Of a stretch of DNA of 52,534 nt, positions 10,401 to 22,450 are shown piece by piece. Below the pieces are notes generated by a model. The model did not search any database. It had not been told where the DNA came from and saw nothing but the letters and a program-made list of their open reading frames with translations. Position numbers and translations under genes: made by a program. Each line of letters begins with the position of its first letter. Position 1 is the stretch's first letter. This DNA comes from Rhizophlyctis rosea (Eukaryota > Chytridiomycota > Chytridiomycetes > Rhizophlyctidales > Rhizophlyctidaceae): contig JADGJC010000282.1 in the NCBI GenBank assembly GCA_027596075.1, positions 1 through 52,534 on the forward strand, read 5' to 3'.

Positions 10401-13400
10401 CATCGATCCACTGTCCGAAACGGCAAAAGTAGTACGTAAGATGGGAGACTGAGCAACGACCCTGGTCCACGCATCCCGGAGTTTGGTCATATCCACACCC
10501 CTTCCGACCCGGTACACGCGCTGGTACATGTACTTGTGCAAATCTTGCAAGTGCAGAGCAACGAGAGCTTCTTGCAAGGGAGTGGTGGGGTACATATCTT
10601 CAACGTCGTTTTCGGTGAGACCTTTAGGAACGAGATAGTCTCTGATGACGGATTCTTTGTGCGCGGGTGTGACTAAGGAGAAGGCAGGAACATCGTCATT
10701 CTGAACAGTGCTTTCGTCCAATAGCTCCAGCTTTTGAGCGAGAGCGCCCAATGACTCAGCGGTGATGATGTCGGTAACGTGGACGTTGTAACCCAACCCG
10801 CGACAGATGGAGGCAACACGCATGGCCTGCAAGGAGGAACCGCCGAGCTCTGCGAAGCTGTGATTGGCTGAAATGCTTTGGGACGGGATTGAGAGCACCT
10901 TAGCCCAAGCCTTCTGCAAAATTTCCTCTTGCAAGCCGGACATGGATTTGGTGTCGGAGGCGGTGACGGTGAATGAGAGCATCTTCTGCAACCCCATGGA
11001 AGAAGCCAACGACTTGAGGGTGTTGTAGTCGACCTTACCACTCGACAAGGTAGGGAGGCTCGAAACCGGTAACCACAACCGTGGAGCATAGTATGGCGGG
11101 AGGTATTCCTTACACTGACGTCTCAAATCCGCCGCAAGATCCATCCATTGTTGCGTAGGTCCCGCATCCGGATCCGTTAAGCAACACCCGATGGCATCAG
11201 ATGACTTCTTTGCTGACACGAAGGCAATCAACATGTTTTGTCCCACCAAGTCGCATTCCACCACTACGCAGGTATCGACTCGCGAATCCCGCCGTACCAC
11301 ATCAACAATCTCCGACACGTCCACTTTCTGACCGTCAACCTTGACTTGAAAGTCCTTCCGGCCGATAATAACCACCGTCCCGTCATCGTTAATGATAGCT
11401 TCATCTCCCGTGCGGTACAGCCTTTCTCCGTGTTTGTAAGGGTTGTCGATGAAGGCTGCTGCGGTGAGTTCTGGCCGCTTCAGGTAGGAGCGAGCCAGTT
11501 GGGGACCGGAGAAGCAAAGTTCACCAACGGTGCCCAGCGGTACAAGCTTGAGGGACTTGGTCAGGACGTAGAGCGAGGTGGTATCCTTTGGTCGGGAGAG
11601 GATGTTGGGATTCTTGATGCTTCGACGGTCTAGTGCTGTGGACATGTTCAACATGGGAACTTCTGAGAGACCGAAGGCGTTGGAGACCATGAAAAGTGGG
11701 TGGCTGCAGAAGGCCTGGAGTTTGCGAACAAGTCCTATTTTTGAAAAACTCAAGTCACCAACATGAACATCATAGCAATATCAATCAATAACGGCCTTAC
11801 CTGGCCTGGCCGGTTCACCCGTAATCCTAATCTCCTTCAACCTCGGCAACAAAATCTGCTCCCCAACATGGTCCGTCAACAACGTCGTCGCACTAGGCGT
11901 CAACCCAACATGTGAAATATCCATCTCCTTCAACACCTTCGGCAAATCAACCGTCAGATCCGTGTCACTCGCAAGGCACAACGTCCCACCAATCATCAAC
12001 GTGCCGAATATAGCCCTCTGCGCCGCGGAGAAAATGGGGTTGTAGAACAGCAGCGCTCGGGGAAGTTCATCCAACCCGTTCATTTCGAGGAGGAGGAGAG
12101 TTTGTAATCCAGCGAGGGCGGATTGGTGTTCGATGAGGACGCCTTTGGGTTTGCCAGTTGAGCCGGAGGTGTAGATTACGTATGCGAGGTTGGATGGGGC
12201 GGAGGATCCAACTGAGTCGGATGTGGGGTACATTTCCAGCTTGTGCTTTACGTCTTCAATGACGAGCATGGATCGGATGCTGGCATCGGCGCGGAAGGCG
12301 TCGGCATATTTCTTGGAGACTAGGAAAACGGGAGCGGCGCACTCGGTTACGATGAACACATTGCGGGAGGTGGAGTGACGCGGTTCAAGTACGGTGTACG
12401 CCCCACCGGCTTTGAGGACCGCGATGATGGTCATGATCAAGTCGATGGATCTGTCCATGCAGATGGGAACGATGGAGTCGGGTTTGAGGCCGTTGCCGCG
12501 GAGGACTCGGGCAAGCTGGTTGGAGAGCTGGTTCAGCTCCTTGTACGTGATACTCTCGGGCGGGTTGAAGAATTGAACAGCAACACGTTCGGGATGCTCC
12601 TTAGCAATTTTTTCAAATTTGCGGTGGAGGACATCATTCTGGTCGACTTTTGCTTGCGATTCGCGGGCACGTGCCATGTCGAGAAGAATTTCGGCTTCTT
12701 CTTCGCAGACAAAGTCGACTTCGGAGACAGGAGTGGTTGGTTCCGTGACGATGTTTTTGAGAGCCATCATGCAGTGGTTGACAAGGATGCGGATTTTCTC
12801 ATCTGGGACGTTGTCGGGGTATTGGATGGCGACGCGCAGCTCTTGACTGGTGGCGGTGATGGTTCCGTGAATAGCTAGGAGCCAGCGAGGGTCGTGGTGG
12901 AGGTCGGCGGGGTTGGCGAAGCCGGGTTGGATGGTGTCCAGATCGCAGTGGACGATGGATTGGATGGCTGAACCCGAAATTGGCGGGTTTTTAGATCCAG
13001 GGCTGCGGTTGAGGGAGTTGTTTGACATACCGGACCTGCCAGAGTGGTATGAAGGAGTGAAGGAGGGCTTCCGAGTGAGGGTGCCATTTCCTCGCGGCGG
13101 GGTGGGTGGAGAAAGTGACTGTTGTGCAGCGCGATGCCCTCCAGCATTCTTGGAATTTTCCATGATTGCGTCTATGCCAACGAACCCGTTTTCGCACCCT
13201 TGCGCAAAGTCGGCCGCAATGCTGTTGATCAAATCTTCAAGTGTCGCATCGGGATTGACGCCGACGCGAAGGGGGAAGTTGATGTTGGTGCGACCTAAGA
13301 CTGATCCGGCTTTGGGGTCTTGGACGTCGACTGCCACCAAGACGTCTTCCGAGTGTTCATGGATGGAAACGACGAGCGCCCACATGGCGGCTAGAAGGAC

Positions 13401-14649
13401 ACCAGGCGGGACGTTGAATTGCTTGACAACTGACATGTAGGCGTCCAGATCGATGTCGAAGGCTTGTTGTTTGAAGGTAGCTATAGAGCAAAAGTCAACA
13501 TCAGCCGTGATCATCAAAAATACAGCGGAAAAGAATATCTGGTGCATCTCTGCTTACCTTGAGAAACTTGCTTGTGATGCGACGCCCTTGACAACCGCGA
13601 CGCGCGCGACATGTGGGATAAGCGAGAAGTGTTGGAGGTCCAAGAGTCGCGCTTCCGGCTAGCAGGATATTTTTCTATTTGTTTGTAATGATATTTGTTA
13701 GTAAATATATTCACCTAACAACTAGAGAACTGTCGCGTACCATTCAAAACTGCAGCTAAACCTCCCGGTTTCGGGACCCAAACATTCGCTCCCTTGAGCT
13801 GGTTCTCCCAATACTTCAAAGCAGCCGACCGGTCGCTCTCAATCAATTTTTTCGCATACTGATAGAAAAGCCGTTTCTCCACATGACTCAAATTGTCGTT
13901 TCCAAGGTACAGCCCCTTGAACTCTGCCGCGATCAACAATGCTGATCGCGGGTCGATCAAAATGGGACTGATGTAAAGGACGGCGGTGGGCGCGTTTGGG
14001 TTTCCGAGATTAGCGCGGATGTAGGGAAGTGCATAGCCTTCAGGAGTGGTTGGAGGACTGTTTTGCGCCCTGTGAGATAATGCGAAGCTGGAATGAACTT
14101 CGACCGCCGAGTCGGGAGGTTCATCGGGGGATTGTGCAGCTTGCGCGAGCTTTGCGCGGAAGTTGAAGAAGGAGGAGCGCGTCTATGAATATTGGTAAAA
14201 ACTCATTTTAGTGATCTTGTAACATTTTTGGTGCGCATTTCGTAATATTCCCAGGAGAAAATTCTTACCTTCTTAATCTTGTGGGTAACAGCCGCGGCCT
14301 CAACAGCACCATTCTGCGCATTCAGGCCCTGGAAAACCACATGTCCCGCCTTCTCCAAAGTAAAGACATTCGGCGGACCGTGAAATCCCGCATCAAATCC
14401 GTCGCTGTCAATCGGAACGTAACTTCTCAACACATCATGACGTTCCGAGACCTTCTCCCATGCAAACGTAAGTCCCGCAACTGCCTGATTGATGTCGCTG
14501 GGGGCGATGACGGGCAAGCCGATTGCGACGTTGATTTGCGGCCATTTAGTTTGAGATGTGGCAATCCGTAGTTGAATAGGAGTCAGAGGCCAGTGTGATG
14601 GCGACTCATTTGAGGAGCTTTGGACGGGAAGTGAGCCGTCTCCTAACAT
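7424..14649 (-). CDS. nonribosomal peptide synthetase, C-A-T-C-A-T
   Basis: Exons 14649-14269, 14182-13741, 13674-13558, 13480-11801, 11734-8444 and 8379-7424; 6867 nt, 2288 aa. Domain order: C1 (about 15-530), A1 (620-1080), T1 (Ser1174), C2 (1225-1640), A2 (1690-2160), T2 (Ser2244), then a short tail ending RLM. C1 has Ser-Pro at 199-200 where the two catalytic histidines of HHxxxDG should be, and contains Ser/Arg-rich and Ser/Pro-rich inserts. A1 has a normal ATP-binding loop (YTSGSTGKPKG from 750), YRTGD and SGKVD, but carries Ser798 where the substrate-binding Asp (D235 in GrsA numbering) is expected, and NAFGLSE in place of NxYGPTE. C2 has HHSLFDY (1379-1385). A2 is canonical: FTSGSTGAPKG, Asp1880 in VWDASIYDIF, NVYGPTE, GRRDQQIK, SGKTD. 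A hand-read specificity code for A2 is D-A-Y-L-I-G-V-V-V-K (tentative). There is no thioesterase, reductase or terminal C domain. It lies divergent to the ABC transporter. Confidence 0.93.
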
Positions 14650-14988
14650 GATGTACAGATTCTAGGTGTATTGCATACAAGTCTCAATGATTTCAATTGT
14701 GATGTAGTATCAAGTGAGAGGAGAGGGACATGGCACTTGTCGCTCCTCTTTATCAAATGGATGGTCATCAACGCTTGAAAAGCACAAGTCTCAAAGCTTC
14801 GTCATTACGTATGGCAAATCTCAATCACGAGGCTCTCATCTGAGCCGACGTGGAAAGGCAAAGGGATTGGACTTCCCATCCAACATCACAGCCGCCATTG
14901 ATTTGGGCTAATCAGATGCAGACCCTTACAGTGCCGGGGTGACAAGTGCAATAGTAGGTTGCAGGGAGCATCAAAGAGGACTAATGAG

Positions 14989-15033
14989 CCCTAGGGCATT
15001 TGGGACTTTTGCACGCCTTTTCGTGCCCTAGGG
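14989..15033. promoter_or_regulatory. inverted repeat made of two CCCTAGGG palindromes
   Basis: CCCTAGGGCA at 14989-14998 and its exact complement TGCCCTAGGG at 15024-15033 form a 10-bp perfect inverted repeat with a 25-nt spacer. Each arm itself contains the 8-bp palindrome CCCTAGGG. The pair sits about 340 bp upstream of the NRPS start and 1.66 kb upstream of the ABC transporter start. A dimeric regulator site is plausible; a hairpin in an RNA is the alternative. Confidence 0.4.
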
Positions 15034-15532
15034 GAAGAAACGAGGACTTCCTTGGGTTCCCGCGCCCGAGGTGTGGACAGCCATGAGTTGATAGTCACAC
15101 AATACAGACACTCCAGAAGGGAAGAGAGTGATAACGAAACGTGCTCGCCAAAATCATTAAATGATACTTCCTCCCAGTTGCCATAGAAGAGTGTATCCGG
15201 GCTGCTCCAGTTGTGAAGTAGGGATTGTTACTGCGTGCGTTTGTCTAATGGATGAGTTTGGGTTCGTCAGTTTCCTCATCCATCATTTCCATCAAGTTGA
15301 AAAACAAGAATCTGGTAGGAACACAGAGCATACAGGCCGTGGAGACAATAAGACCGGTAGGAGGTGGCAAGCAGGAAAACTGGCCAGGGGAGAGCAAGGG
15401 GAAGGAACGAAATGATTGGAGCGGGCCGTTTGTGACGCCGTCACTGTGCCGCCAAGCTGCAAGGCGCGTTTCTGTTGTGCAACCCGGTCCTCATCAAATT
15501 CGGAAATAGAAATAGCGAAGATTCAAGGGGTT

Positions 15533-15820
15533 TCAGTGAGTTGGGCCTTGTGACACCCTCCTTTCCCTGGCTCCGAGCAGAGCCTCGGAACCTTCCATTG
15601 AGTGAAAATTGACGAGAAGGTAATATTCGAGTGACTGCGTCGGTGTTGGGGATGGTGGCTCGGATACAGCGGGAGGGGAGGACGTTGGAACATTGAGAGT
15701 TCCAGTGCTCGCAATAATGGGCAGGATGACTGGTGACAAGGTTTTCGAGGAGAGTCTCGTTTTGGCATATTGAAATAATGTCCCCCCAACCTGCTAACAG
15801 CCAGGCGCGGAAACCTGAAC
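15533..15820 (-). CDS. possible small protein, unresolved
   Basis: Minus-strand frames here look coding. One reads MATQFRFPRLAVSRLGGHYF near its start. A second, ending at a TGA at 15533-15535, reads LSPVILPIIASTGTLNVPT and later SLEYYLLVNFHSMEG. The two are in different frames and I found no clean intron linking them. It could be a small gene with an intron I misplaced, a frameshifted remnant, or chance. No family was recognised. Confidence 0.2.
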
Positions 15821-16691
15821 TGGGTCGCCATGAATGAATACCCACTACCTGTTTTTACATCCAAAACTATGGTGTTCAATTACAGAGTGGTAGCCCCCAT
15901 CAGAACACATGTCACCATTCCATGGCACGAAATCGGCGGCGGCTTCATATGTCCAAAATTTGGACGGCCGTAGCCTCCGGGTCTCCGGCCCAGGTTTCAT
16001 CGAAGGCGACACGCGTTCTCAAGCCCGCCTCCGCAAATCCTGCCGGCAGCACGTTTAATGAGCTGGCTGGCCCTGCAAGTTCGGACATAGCATAGAGAGG
16101 AACGCACCATCTTCTCACTGGTGCCCGTTCCTCCACCCTGTACACCGACCACACTCCTTCCTCATCTCGACTTACTCATGCATATGTCTCCCCACTTGTT
16201 CCCTGGGGCCTGGCATTCCCATCCCCCGTCCCCGCCAACTGTTTAAGTCACAATCTTGACACACGTCAACACACGGATGGAGAAGGAGCATGGCATTGGA
16301 AAAGGAAGGCATGCAAAGGAAAAGAGGGAGGATGCGAGCCTGAGCAATGTGCCCGTTAGAAGGGCCCTCATGAACCAACCGCGCCCTCCATGCCTAAACA
16401 AACTAACCTAAGTTTCACCCGTTTGTGAAATGCATGATAACCCAACTTGGAGCTCGGGTTGCCCCATCCCCATCTGCTTCGTACCCTCTCCTCCTTCCCC
16501 TTCGCATCTTGCGTTTGACTGGGGTTCAGACGCAAAGTCCAATTTTTTATCTTATAGGGTCATCTGGGGAGGGCAGGAACCCTTGTCGTGAGGGATTAGA
16601 AAAACGATGGCGTCAGGTAAACCATCACCGAATTACATTTACAAGGCGTACTATCCAGTACACCAAAAACTCACATTGAATCTCACTAGCA

Positions 16692-19600
16692 ATGGCATCC
16701 TCATCAGAGCCGCAAGGCAAACAGCGACGGATCACATCAAATCCAATTTTCTATCCATTCGACTATGTCATTTTAGCATGGCTGACCCCTCTTATGAAGC
16801 TCGGCTACAGGCGGCCTTTGACTGCAACAGATTTACCCAGTCCCGCTAGGAGGGATACCGCTGATTTTTGGTATAGCAATGTCATCAGTGTGTTTTGGAC
16901 CGCGTTGATCGCGTCTAGGAGGGAGGAGGGTGAAGAAAAGGCCGGAGATAATGATGCAAAAGACGGGAAGCCGCGGAAGAGTGCGGTTCCCAGCCTTTTG
17001 AGCATGACGCTGCGAAGGCAGACGGGTGCATGGTGAGTGTTTCACATAATTTGAGCATTTTGGTGCAGATTGTGTTTTGCTAAATTGGGTGATCATATGA
17101 TGTTGAACGCAAAACCACCTACAAACCAGGATTCTTTCCGGTCTCCTCTACCTCATCTCAGTCCTAACAACCCTCGCAACGCCCATTTTCCTTCAACAAC
17201 TCCTCGTCATTGTCATGATTGCCTCAAACACCATGAAATACCCGCCTATGGACCAACGCAGCCCGATACAGCAAGCTCAGATTGATGGGTACGACCTGGC
17301 GGTGACGGGACTTGCAGGCGGATGGGGCGGGTTCATGAAGAACGGTTATGTGGTTGCCGGGATCTTATTAGCCTTGAAATTGGTTGGAAGTGTCGCTGGC
17401 CGCACTAGTGAGCAGATTAGTAGAGGTTTGGCGTTGAATGTGAGGACGGTTGTTATCACCGCGGTCTTTAGGAAGAGTTTGAATGTTTCGGTGGATGAGG
17501 TAGGCCACACCGGGTTGGTTGGGCATTGGCCCGCTGCGCCACACCCGTGTGAAAATTGGCCCCAGTGCCCTGGGACCCTCTTCTAACCCCCACACGATCC
17601 TCCATTAGGATGTTTCAAAAGGAACCATTATCACAATGGTCAACCAAGACTCGGAATCTCTATTCTCCGCAGTACTCTTGTTCCACCAAATGTGGGCCAT
17701 TCCACTCCAAATCGTAATCACCCTTTGGCTTCTTTCCCGCATCCTCGGCATCTCCGTTTGGGCCGGTGTCGGCGCCCTCGGCCTAGCTCTCTTCCTCCTC
17801 ATCCTCGTAGTGCCCATCTTCATGCGAAGCTCAGCACCAAGAATCATGGAAGCAAACGATGAAAGGTTGAAGAAGTTGCGGGAGGTTTTGCAGGGTATGT
17901 TATATTGATTTTTTCCCAAATGTTCTCAAGAGGTGAAATTTACATGCTAAAACACCCTCCGGTAATGTCTACAGGAATCAGCCTCATCAAAATAAACTCC
18001 TGGGAACCCCTTTTCCACCACACAATAACCCTCATTCGAACTTCCCACATCAGATACCTCAAATCTTTCAACATCGGCGTAGTCCTTTTCGTCATCTTCG
18101 CTCAATTCGCTCAATCCATTATGCCCGTTGCAGCCTTCACGACTTACGGTGTTCTGAACGACGGCGTGAAACCCGTCGCAATCTTCCCCGCTCTGAGCTT
18201 GTTCAGCGGGCTCGTGGCGCCGTTGATTTCATTCCCGCAGGTTCTGAGCGGGTGGATCAGGGCTTTGGTCAGTTGGAAGAGGGTGAGGGCGTTTTTGGAG
18301 GCTAGGGAGGAAGATGGGGATGGTGGCGCGGAGGGAGAGGTTGTTGCAGATGTTGGTGGTACGGTTGAGATGAAGGAGCAGAAGAGTTATGCTTCATTGG
18401 AGGAGGCGGATGTGGTCTTCAAGCTGACTGACGCGAGTTTCTCCTGGCCGGTGGCCAGCAAGCCGCAGGCTGAGACCGACAAAGGCAAGAAGAGTCAGAA
18501 GCCGAAAGAGCGCAAGCAGAAGAAGAAGAAGGAGAAAGATGTCGGTGCTGAAACTCCAGGGAGGAAGTCTTGGTATGGGCGTCGGGAGGGTGATGTTGAA
18601 GATGTTGAGGCCAATATCAAGACTAGTGCCGAGCCTCATAAAGATCATGAAGTAGAAGAGGTTGTGGTGATACATACTGGTAATGAGAAGAAGGAGTCCC
18701 ACGATGATGTAGAAGTCAACTCCGCACCTCCACCCCCCACCATCCGCGACGTTAACCTCACCATCAAGAAAGGCTGCTTGGTCGCCATCGTTGGACGCGT
18801 CGGAGCGGGCAAGTCATCGCTCTTGGCCGCATTGTTGGGGCAGATGAAGCGCGTTTCCGGACAGGTAAACAAACAGTACTTTATGCATCTCGGTAATAAT
18901 ATATTGACACCCTAACATACACGATACACCCTTAGACTCACTGCGCAAAAACAACACTCGCCTACTGCCCGCAACAACCCTGGCTCCAAACCACCTCCAT
19001 CAAAGAAAACATCCTCTTCGACAACCCCGAAAACCCGGAACTTCTCCGCACTGCAACGGAACTGTCTTGTCTCTCTCGCGATCTCAAGACAGTGCCGGGA
19101 GGCATCGACGGTCAGATTGGTGAGAATGGTGTCAATTTGTCTGGTGGACAGAAGAGTCGTGTTGCGATTGGTAAGTTTTCCATCGGAAGGGGCGTACTCT
19201 CATAAAAAAGCTCTATCAACTTACATACACAACACTCCTTACACAAACAGCACGAGCCCTCTACTCCCAAGCAACCACCTACCTCCTCGACGACCCCCTC
19301 GCCTCCCTCGACAACAAAATCGCCACCCAAATCCTCCACACCACGCTCCTCTCCCACCTGAAAGACACCACCCGGATCATCGTCACCTCCCAAACCCACT
19401 GGCTCCACCACGCTGATCTCGTCGTCGTCGTCGAAGACGGGCGTGTCGTCGCTTCTGGACCATTTGACGAAGTTGCTGACCGCGTCCCCGGTGGCGGGAA
19501 GGTTGTAAGTGAAAGTGAGGGAGCTAGTGACTCTGACCACAGTGATGAGAAGACGTTAGGATCAGAAGTATCGCAAGTTGAGGGTGTTGAGTCCACAGTT

Positions 19601-21686
19601 GATTTGATTGCTGGTGCTGCGGATGGGGTGGATTTGTCATCTTCTGCCGCGATGGATATCATTAAGGAGGAGGAGACCGAGACGGGTGCTGTGCGTCTTA
19701 TTACATATAAGAAGCTTATTGAAGCTTCTGGGGGAGTTTGGTCCGTTGGTAGGACTATCCTGTTCTTGGTCTTGTATCAAGGTGGTGTGATTATTACTAC
19801 GCAGTGGTTGACTTGGTGGAGTGATGTTGGGAGTGATGGAGCTAGTTTTGGTGTGGGGAAGTCGAATGGGTGGTGGGTTGGGTTTTATCAGGGGATTGTT
19901 TGGGTTACTGCTATTTTGCTTAGTAGGTTCACCCGTTCGTTTCTCGAATGCGAAAAAGTGATGAATGCTAAATCATCACTCCAACGCAGCCGCCACGAAC
20001 GTCACCATCCTCAATGCCTCCATGCGTGCGTCTCTTACCCTCCACGAAGGCGCCCTATCTGGTCTCCTCGCCGCCCCACTGTGGTGGTTCGAGTCGCAGA
20101 CCGGCGGACGGATCCTCAACCGCTTCTCCAAGGACATTGAATCAATCGATCAAAAGATGTTGCCAGAGCTCTACCAGTTTGTTGGCGGTTTGGGCGGCCT
20201 GATTGCTGTTACCGTCACATTGGCCTATTCTGTACCATATATGCTGAGTGAGTGAAAACTGCTGCAACGATTTCATTTCAATCTTGTTTGCTGACCTCCT
20301 TATCATCACAGTCATGTTAATCCCCCTCTCCGGCGTCTACTACTACATCCTCCGCTTCTACCGCAGCACCACCCGTGAACTAAAACGTATCGAATCACTT
20401 CAACGCACTCCGCTATACTCCTTCATCAATGAGTCCTTATCGGGTCTCTCCTCCCTCCGTGCTTACAACCGCCAATCCCAAACCATCAACCGCCAGCTGA
20501 TTCTCCTTGATGCCGCTAACATGCCCACCTACCTCCGCCTCAGCGCTGAAGCGTGGGTCACACTCCGTATTGAGTTGTTGAGTGGACTGGTGTTCTTTGC
20601 GGTTGCGGTGTTGAGTAATGTGGGCAATGGAGGAGGGGGAAGTGTGTCTGTTATTAGGAGTTCGCAGGTTGGGTTGGCGTTGGTGTATAGTGTTTCGTTG
20701 ACGTATGTGTTCAATTTGTTGTTGAAGAGTTTGGCGAATATGGAGGCTGAGGTGAGTTTCAGGGTTGCGTTCGAAGGACGTAGCTATTGGACACTGAAAC
20801 CTAATTCACCAAGATGAACGCCATCGAACGTTTATCCGTCTACTCGGATCTACTCCCCAAGGACCCTGCCCGAGAGCTCCCCAACGACTCCACTCTTGCT
20901 AGCCAAGACTGGCCTTCGCGCGGCGAACTCAAGATCCAAGATCTGACGGTAGTCTACCCATCCCGACCCACTCGCCCCGTCCTCCGCAACATCACCCTCA
21001 CCATCCCGGACGGCAGTCGTGTCTGCATTGCCGGGCGTACCGGATCCGGCAAGAGCACCCTCCTCAGTGCGTTGTTACGTCTTATCCCCATCGACCGCGA
21101 GGGCTGTTCAGGAAGCATCATCGTCGACGGTGTCGATCTCACACAAATCGGTACCGTTCTCCTCCGAGAAAAGATCAAACTCGTCCCCCAAGAACCCTTC
21201 CTCTTCGAAGGCACCATCCGCACTGTCCTTGATGTAGACAACAAATACACCGGCGATGCACCTCTTCTCGCCGTCCTGGACGCCGTGGGCCTAACCCGCA
21301 CCATTGACCGCTCCCAAATCCTCTCCCACCCAATAACTTCTAACGGCTCCAACCTCTCTCAAGGTCAACGCATCCTGCTCTCCCTCGCCCGCACCGCGCT
21401 TTCCCAGCCCAAAATCGTGCTGATGGACGAAAGCACTGGGCCGATTGATAGAGAGAGCGAGGAGATGGTTTCTAGGACTTTGGAGGAGAGGTTTAAAGGT
21501 GTTACCACGTTGAGCGTGGTGCATCGGTTGGGAGATGAAGAAAGATTGAGAAGGAGGTTTGATTGGGTGTTGGTGTTGGAGGATGGGAGGGTTTTGGAGT
21601 GGGGAAGGGTTGAGGGGTTGTTGGGGAGGGACAGCGAGTTTAGGAAGTTGGTCGATGGATGTAAGAGTGAGGAGGGAGGATTGTGA
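16692..21686 (+). CDS. ABCC (MRP)-type ABC transporter
   Basis: Full ABC exporter; in fungi this family moves conjugates, toxins and metabolites across the plasma or vacuolar membrane. Exons 16692-17032, 17130-17499, 17609-17894, 17975-18864, 18936-19170, 19251-19922, 19990-20247, 20312-20751 and 20814-21686; 4365 nt, 1454 aa. It opens with the short-MRP signature ([20 protein letters not shown], then [12 protein letters not shown]) and lacks the extra TMD0. TMD1 lies at about 110-420. NBD1 has Walker [10 protein letters not shown] (from 606), LSGGQK and [10 protein letters not shown], with Asp in the catalytic Glu place, as is usual in ABCC NBD1. TMD2 lies at about 860-1160. NBD2 has Walker [10 protein letters not shown] (from 1238), LSQGQR and LMDEST, with the catalytic Glu. 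NBD1 carries a roughly 100-residue Lys/Glu-rich insert between FSWP and TIRDVNL. Its position beside two megasynthases suggests export of their product or self-resistance. Confidence 0.95.
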
Positions 21687-22450
21687 TATTGATGGGTTCT
21701 CTGTATGTGTTTTCCTTTTGATAGATATGATTTCTGTGTTTCCTTTTCCTTTTGTGAGTTTCCGTGTGCAAGTAGTTCTACCTTTCAATCATAGAAGTCA
21801 TAGATAGCTTTCGGTTTGCTAGAGTTTGTTTGTTGTTATCCTCTTTTTGTTCTTGTCCCTTCATGTGTATGTCTCTTTTTTTCAAATGAAATAGCAAAGG
21901 TAGAAACCTTATACCTATGTCGTGTCTCTTCAACTTTGGAAGGAGGAGCGAAGGGAGCCTGGAGGGAAGGGATTCAAGGGAAGGGTCAGGGTCAGTGGAT
22001 GCACTTGCTATGACTTGCAGGGCTTTGCCGGCTTGACGATTTTTGTGACTTTGATGAATCTGTGTAGTTTCCACCAATACACCACGTGCCCGATTGCCGA
22101 ATTGACCTGATCACGACGGAGCATAGGAAATCTCTTTCTCCAAAAGTCAATAAAAATAAAAAGAGTAGTCACGATTTGGAACATGCCAATCACAAGCTAT
22201 CACAGAAAAATCATACAGATTTGAAGTGAGAAACAGATGAGAGTAAACATTCCGATCGTCATAGATGCCAAAAATCAATCAAACAAGAAAGACCAGCAAA
22301 CTTGTACAGTCGGGTTTCTACAAACTTGTATACAAGAAGACTTTACACATTTTTAACTAAAACAAGGAAACCGTCCTATTGGACAAAGAAACCTACCATC
22401 TCCCCACATCTCTAGAGTTCTTGCCATTCCCCACATCCTCACCCCACCCT
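21687..22450. other. convergent intergenic region
   Basis: Lies between the 3' ends of the rightward ABC transporter and the leftward 7-TM gene. It is AT-rich and most likely holds both 3' UTRs. No gene or repeat was seen. Confidence 0.5.

Larger units (their letters stand above)
14650..16691. promoter_or_regulatory. shared upstream region of the divergent NRPS and ABC transporter
   Basis: About 2.0 kb separate the two divergent start codons, so both promoters must lie here. It contains a paired CCCTAGGG palindrome (separate entry) and a possible small ORF on the minus strand (15533-15820). Shared control of the two genes is inferred from position only. Confidence 0.5.
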
